The notes beneath the pieces are model-generated. The model was not told where the DNA came from. It worked only from the letters and a program-made list of their open reading frames with translations, and ran no database searches. From an uncultured Collinsella sp. (GTDB taxonomy: Bacteria > Actinomycetota > Coriobacteriia > Coriobacteriales > Coriobacteriaceae): 10,476 nucleotides of DNA. The translations under genes were made by a program, and so were the position numbers. The stretch covers positions 1 through 10,476 of the forward strand of contig CAADTZ010000028.1 of the NCBI GenBank assembly GCA_900752015.1, given 5' to 3'. This document shows positions 7,774-10,476 of the stretch, in pieces (positions within the stretch are counted from its first letter, which is position 1; the number at the start of each line of letters is the position of its first letter).

Positions 7774-8313
7774 CTAGTAGTTCACCACCTGCTCCTCAAA
7801 GTACGCCTTCGGGTGGTTGCACACCGGGCACACCTCGGGCGCCTCGGCACCAACATGCAGGTGCCCGCAGTTCAGGCACTTCCACACCTTTACGCCCTCG
7901 CGCTCAAACACCTCGCCCGACTCAATGCGCTCGACGAGCTTGTTGTAGCGCTCCTCGTGAGCCTTCTCGACAGCGGCGACACCACGGAACTTCTCGGCGA
8001 TCTCGGCAAAGCCCTCCTCCTCGGCGGTCTTGGCAAACTCGTCATACATCGTGGTCCACTCGTAGTTCTCGCCCGCGGCGGCGTCGCGCAGGTTGTCCAA
8101 AGTGCCCGGAACGGCGCCGTCGTGCAGGTACTTAAACCACAGCTTGGCATGCTCGGACTCGTTGCCCGCCGTCTCGGCAAAGATATTCGAGATCTGAACG
8201 TAGCCGTCCTTTTTGGCCTTGGATGCATAGTAGCGATACTTGGTGTGTGCCTGGGACTCACCGGCAAAAGCGGTCTCGAGGTTCTTCTTGGTCTGAGAGT
8301 TCTCAAAATCCAT
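7774..8313 (-). CDS. rbr: Rubrerythrin
   Basis: A cytoplasmic non-haem iron peroxidase that reduces hydrogen peroxide in anaerobes. The 179-residue product has the family's usual two-part layout. The ferritin-like di-iron domain (about 1-140) contains AFAGESQAH, with the ligand Glu near 19, then AETAGNESEHAK (47-57), the Glu-rich third helix (about 93-101) and VEKAHEERY (115-123). The C-terminal rubredoxin domain binds one iron through Cys146-X2-Cys149 and Cys162-X2-Cys165, both complete. ATG 8313 is preceded by AAGGGAAG; an upstream in-frame ATG at 8334 would add seven residues without a site. The 114-bp gap to the mutY-like stop has a possible -10 TATAAG (plus 8397-8402) and a near-perfect GGCTTGAG/CTCAAAGCC inverted repeat (8347-8384) in the leader. 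It appears to be transcribed alone. Confidence 0.97.
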   Translation of the reverse strand: MDFENSQTKKNLETAFAGESQAHTKYRYYASKAKKDGYVQISNIFAETAGNESEHAKLWFKYLHDGAVPGTLDNLRDAAAGENYEWTTMYDEFAKTAEEEGFAEIAEKFRGVAAVEKAHEERYNKLVERIESGEVFEREGVKVWKCLNCGHLHVGAEAPEVCPVCNHPKAYFEEQVVNY

Positions 8314-8427
8314 AGGTGTACTTCCCTTCAACACGTGCCGCCCATAGGCTTTGAGCGGCCTTGTCTTTAGGATGCCCTCAAGCCGCGAATTTAAACCTTA
8401 TAATCCTGTTCTTCAGATTCGAGCGAG

Positions 8428-9333
8428 CTATACACTCAGCCAACGATCGCCCTCGGAGCGGCAAAAGCCCTCGCGCTCCAGATCGGCAAGAATGCTTGCA
8501 ATCAGTTCGCGCTCGACCGGCTCCCGGCCGGCTGCCGCCTCCATCTCGTTAACGCCTACAACGGCTTCGTCGAGCGTAATACCTGCCGGCTGCCCATCGC
8601 GCGCTGCCAGCAGCATGCGCACGATGCGGGCGCGCTTTTGGCGACGCGAGCCCTCAAACTTGGACTGACGACTATAGTTCGCCGACCGCCTGGACGGATT
8701 GGGCAGCGTCTTTTTAAGATACGCGCCGTAATCCAGCAACGCGTAATACCACGCGCGCGGCGTATCGGCATCATCTTGAGGCACGGCAAAGGGCGCGATC
8801 TCGTCCGCCGCCGCACCGGGGGCCGCCGGACAGGCGGCTTGAATCAGCGGCACCAGCTCGCGATCGGGAACGGCCGGCACATCGGGAAAGAAATGATGCA
8901 AAAAGACCGTGCGCACGTTGGTCTCTAGATACACGCCCGAAAGATCGAATGCAAACGAACGGATGCCTTGCGCCGTTGCCGGGCCAATGCCGGGCAGCGC
9001 GACCAGATCGAGCGTCTCGCGCGGAAACTCCCCGTCCCAGTCCTCCACAACGCACTGTGCAGCCCTGTGAAGCGCCAGGGCGCGGCGATTGTAGCCCATC
9101 CCCTGCCACGCGTCCAAGACATCGGAAGGGGCAGCCTGAGCAAGCGCTTGGACAGTCGGAAAGCGATCGAGCCACGCCGGCATACGCGTCTCCACGCGCG
9201 GCACCTGCGTCTGCTGCAGCATGACCTCGGAGAGCCAGATGATATACGGGTCGCGCGTGCGGCGCCACGGAAGGTCGCGATAACGCAGGACCCCTTCCGA
9301 ACGGATCATCGAACGAAAGGGGTCCTGAATCAT
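8428..9333 (-). CDS. MutY-like adenine glycosylase of the iron-sulfur-free type
   Basis: A 301-residue HhH-GPD glycosylase, related to the enzyme that removes adenine mispaired with 8-oxoguanine. The N-terminal motif WLSEVMLQQTQV (33-44) carries the general acid Glu36. The hairpin-helix LPGIGPATAQ is at 113-122. Two features differ from standard MutY. The residue matching the catalytic Asp is Glu137 in LETNVRTV. The C-X6-C-X2-C-X5-C cluster motif is absent: after the LLDYGAYLKKT segment comes a basic stretch ending in SKFEGSRRQ, and the only three Cys (94, 168, 291) are scattered. An Ala/Pro-rich insertion sits at about 163-190. Family knowledge: cluster-free MutY clades exist, so it is probably functional. 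ATG 9333 has AAGGAG 7 nt upstream. It lies 21 bp behind the Rrf2 gene and is likely cotranscribed. Confidence 0.87.
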   Translation of the reverse strand: MIQDPFRSMIRSEGVLRYRDLPWRRTRDPYIIWLSEVMLQQTQVPRVETRMPAWLDRFPTVQALAQAAPSDVLDAWQGMGYNRRALALHRAAQCVVEDWDGEFPRETLDLVALPGIGPATAQGIRSFAFDLSGVYLETNVRTVFLHHFFPDVPAVPDRELVPLIQAACPAAPGAAADEIAPFAVPQDDADTPRAWYYALLDYGAYLKKTLPNPSRRSANYSRQSKFEGSRRQKRARIVRMLLAARDGQPAGITLDEAVVGVNEMEAAAGREPVERELIASILADLEREGFCRSEGDRWLSV

Positions 9334-9354
9334 GGCAATGCTCCTTATGCGGCG

Positions 9355-9840
9355 CTATTCCTCCCGGCAAGCATACGCGCAGGCGGCGTACTCGGGAAAC
9401 GCATCGCGGTCGGCGAACTTGGGATCGACAGCCGGAAACTGGCGATGGGAGACGATATCGTCGAGCGAAACGGAATCGAGATAGTCGCGCATCAGCGCCT
9501 GGGCTCCGGCCCACAGGGGATGATAGCAGCACGTGCCCATGCGCGCACAGTCGCCATCGGGCGCGGTGCAGTCGTTCATAACCATGGGACCCTGAACGGC
9601 CTCTACAACCTGACGAATCGTGACATCGTCGGGGCTCACCTTAAGGCGCATGCCGCCATGAACACCGCGCAGGCTCTCCACAATGCCGGCCTGAACCAAA
9701 CCGTGCTGGATCGAACGGGCAAACGAATACGGAACATTGACCTCTTCGGCAGCAGTGCGAACAGAAAGCAACCGCTCCGGCTCCTCGGCAAGCATCGCAA
9801 GCATGCGAAGGGCATAATCAGTCTTCCTCGATATGTCCAT
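9355..9840 (-). CDS. Rrf2-family transcriptional regulator with IscR/NsrR-like cysteines
   Basis: A 161-residue DNA-binding protein of the Rrf2 family, which includes IscR, NsrR and RirA. The start MDISRKTDYALRML is typical of the family. I chose ATG 9840 because GAAAGGGG precedes it; the ATG at 9924 would add 28 atypical residues. The winged helix-turn-helix spans about 26-64, ending in the wing RGVHGG. Cys91-X6-Cys98-X5-Cys104, with Cys105 next to it, sits where iron-sulfur-binding members carry three cysteines, so it probably senses a cluster, nitric oxide, oxidants or iron. The C-terminus has a further C-X3-C pair (154, 158) that I do not recognise as a family feature. It heads a two-gene transcript with the mutY-like gene and has a dyad over its likely promoter, suggesting autoregulation. 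Confidence 0.92.
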   Translation of the reverse strand: MDISRKTDYALRMLAMLAEEPERLLSVRTAAEEVNVPYSFARSIQHGLVQAGIVESLRGVHGGMRLKVSPDDVTIRQVVEAVQGPMVMNDCTAPDGDCARMGTCCYHPLWAGAQALMRDYLDSVSLDDIVSHRQFPAVDPKFADRDAFPEYAACAYACREE

Positions 9841-9865
9841 GTTTCCCCTTTCAAGGAATACGAAC

Positions 9866-9886
9866 AGCTCGAACGAGCTCCGGAGC
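9866..9886 (-). promoter_or_regulatory. Overlapping hairpin-forming palindromes in the rrf2 leader
   Basis: AGCTCGAACGAGCT (9866-9879) and GCTCCGGAGC (9877-9886) are both self-complementary and overlap by three bases, so only one can form fully at a time. They lie 26-46 bases upstream of the Rrf2 ATG inside its probable leader. A regulatory role is speculative. Confidence 0.3.
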
Positions 9887-9924
9887 CGAGCTTGTGTCGA
9901 GACGCCAAATGACCGCCTGGGCAA

Positions 9925-9941
9925 CCAAATTATAAATTAGG
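9925..9941 (-). promoter_or_regulatory. 17-bp dyad over a -10 element, candidate Rrf2 autoregulatory operator
   Basis: CCAAATTATAAATTAGG has dyad symmetry (arms CC-n-AATT and AATT-n-GG). On the minus strand it contains TATAAT (9934-9929), about 90 bp upstream of the Rrf2 ATG. AT-rich dyads over the -10 are common Rrf2 operators. No good -35 is seen at 17-18 bp, which would suit an extended or activator-dependent promoter. Confidence 0.45.
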
Positions 9942-10001
9942 TGTCCACTGAATGCCGCACTTGAAGACTGGATGAATCAGGTACGGCCTACAGTGCAATT
10001 T

Positions 10002-10030
10002 AGTATAACCGAACCCCCTGCTTCATTGAA
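10002..10030 (-). promoter_or_regulatory. Possible second promoter for rrf2-mutY
   Basis: On the minus strand TTCAAT (10030-10025) and TATACT (10007-10002) are 17 bp apart. The -10 is good and the -35 poor. Transcripts would have a leader of about 155 nt. The palindrome at 10035-10046 lies immediately upstream of the -35. Confidence 0.35.
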
Positions 10031-10034
10031 CAGA

Positions 10035-10046
10035 TGTTGCGCAACA
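10035..10046. promoter_or_regulatory. Perfect 12-bp palindrome TGTTGCGCAACA
   Basis: Shares the core GTTGCGCAAC with the palindrome at 1577-1588. Here it sits 5 bp upstream of a candidate -35 for the Rrf2 gene. It may be a binding site of a dimeric regulator. Confidence 0.35.
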
Positions 10047-10143
10047 AACCCCCTGTTTGAGCACATGTATTAGGCGGCGCTGGCTCACTCGTTGCAAATG
10101 TGGCGATTTGAATAAAGAGGCATATGAGATCCATGGCCTATTA

Positions 10144-10184
10144 AACGCAAAAAGCCACGTCCGAAGACGTGGCTTTAATTGCGT

Positions 10185-10185
<1 letters not shown>
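10144..10185 (-). terminator. Terminator of the tRNA-Asp transcript, UUCG tetraloop
   Basis: An 11-bp perfect stem AAAGCCACGTC/GACGTGGCTTT (10151-10161 and 10166-10176) closes a C(UUCG)G loop on the minus strand and runs into TTTTT (10153-10149). AACGCAA and TTGCGTT further out (10144-10150 and 10179-10185) can extend the stem across a small internal bulge, reaching the last base of the tRNA CCA end. Confidence 0.9.
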
Positions 10186-10262
<77 letters not shown>

Positions 10263-10308
10263 AGGCAGTCGTTCGCGTTTGTTTCCGCTCGCGTGCGCTG
10301 CGGGGATT

Positions 10309-10361
10309 AGTATACACAGAAGTCTGTCCGCCGCGCAACAACTTTTTTGAAAAAATTTTTT
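10309..10361 (-). promoter_or_regulatory. Promoter of tRNA-Asp with upstream A/T element
   Basis: The minus strand has TATACT (10314-10309) as -10, 47 bp upstream of the tRNA. TTGCGC (10338-10333) lies 18 bp before it as a weak -35. An alternating A- and T-run tract (10361-10341) resembles an UP element. A CAGA/TCTG dyad lies in the spacer. The -35 matches the consensus only in TTG, so the assignment rests mainly on the -10, the A/T tract and position. Confidence 0.55.
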
Positions 10362-10432
10362 GGCTGTCCGGGAGGGTCTCCGGGGCCGGCTGGCGCGGGT
10401 TAAGTTTGCTGCTCTACAGTCCTGCGCAAGAC

Positions 10433-10455
10433 GGAAAGCACATTAAGTGCTTTCC
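10433..10455. terminator. Stem-loop near the right edge, possible terminator
   Basis: GGAAAGCAC and GTGCTTTCC form a perfect 9-bp stem with a 5-nt loop. A TTT follows on the plus strand, and only a short mixed stretch follows on the minus strand. It may end a gene lying beyond the right edge. Direction is unclear. No coding sequence is visible from 10363 to the end. Confidence 0.45.
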
Positions 10456-10476
10456 TTTGCGTGCGGAACTCGCGAC

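Larger units (their letters stand above)
9841..10143. other. Intergenic region between rrf2 and the tRNA-Asp terminator
   Basis: About 300 bases without a supported gene. The left two thirds holds the regulatory elements listed separately (leader palindromes, dyad, promoter, GTTGCGCAAC palindrome). From about 10050 to 10140 I see nothing interpretable. The short plus-strand reading frame here continues antisense into the tRNA and is not a gene. Confidence 0.6.

Noticed and set aside
7473..8135. Plus-strand 220-codon frame
   Set aside because: It crosses the terminator and the perfect inverted repeat and then runs antisense through rubrerythrin. Its composition (Arg, Ser, Pro) is typical of a shadow.
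8397..8402. Possible PerR-type box near ATTATAA in the rubrerythrin upstream region
   Set aside because: Only one half-site fits; the other half does not match the expected dyad, so I do not claim peroxide-regulator control from the sequence.

Overview
The window is GC-rich DNA from what looks like a Gram-positive actinobacterium of the class Coriobacteriia, plausibly a Collinsella-like gut organism. I infer this from the gene mix (InlB B-repeat surface protein, RmuC, rubrerythrin, an iron-sulfur-free MutY-type glycosylase, an Rrf2 regulator), the strong GGAGG-type ribosome binding sites and the base composition. No 16S gene is present to confirm it. Every gene I support lies on the minus strand. 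The long plus-strand reading frames are antisense shadows.

From left to right, positions 1-1481 hold the 5' part of a secreted protein built of about 80-residue InlB/Flg_new repeats. It runs off the left edge, so it has no stop codon in the window. Next come nth (endonuclease III, 1637-2302) and a 600-residue ABC exporter half-transporter (2366-4168), which probably share a transcript. A strong minus-strand terminator (4244-4282) separates them from rmuC (4295-5650). Directly upstream of rmuC is a visibly less GC-rich two-gene module. It consists of a nucleotidyltransferase-fold protein (6259-6789) and a helix-turn-helix protein (5702-6262) that starts at TTG inside a TTGA overlap. An AT-rich dyad in front of the pair looks like an operator. 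This is the best candidate in the window for a poorly described toxin-antitoxin or abortive-infection-like system.

A small single-pass membrane protein of unknown function (6913-7323) follows. A 450-base gene-free stretch then holds a classical terminator (7575-7605) and a striking perfect inverted repeat with 36-bp arms (7655-7754), both downstream of rubrerythrin (7774-8313). An rrf2-mutY pair (9355-9840 and 8428-9333, 21-bp gap) comes next: a cysteine-bearing Rrf2 regulator, with a dyad over its probable -10 element, followed by an adenine-glycosylase-like enzyme with no iron-sulfur cluster motif. The right end has a tRNA-Asp(GTC) gene with its own promoter and a UUCG-loop terminator.

Functionally the window mixes DNA repair and recombination (nth, mutY-like, rmuC), oxidative-stress defence (rubrerythrin, Rrf2-type sensor), export and cell surface functions, with one probable accessory module inserted upstream of rmuC.
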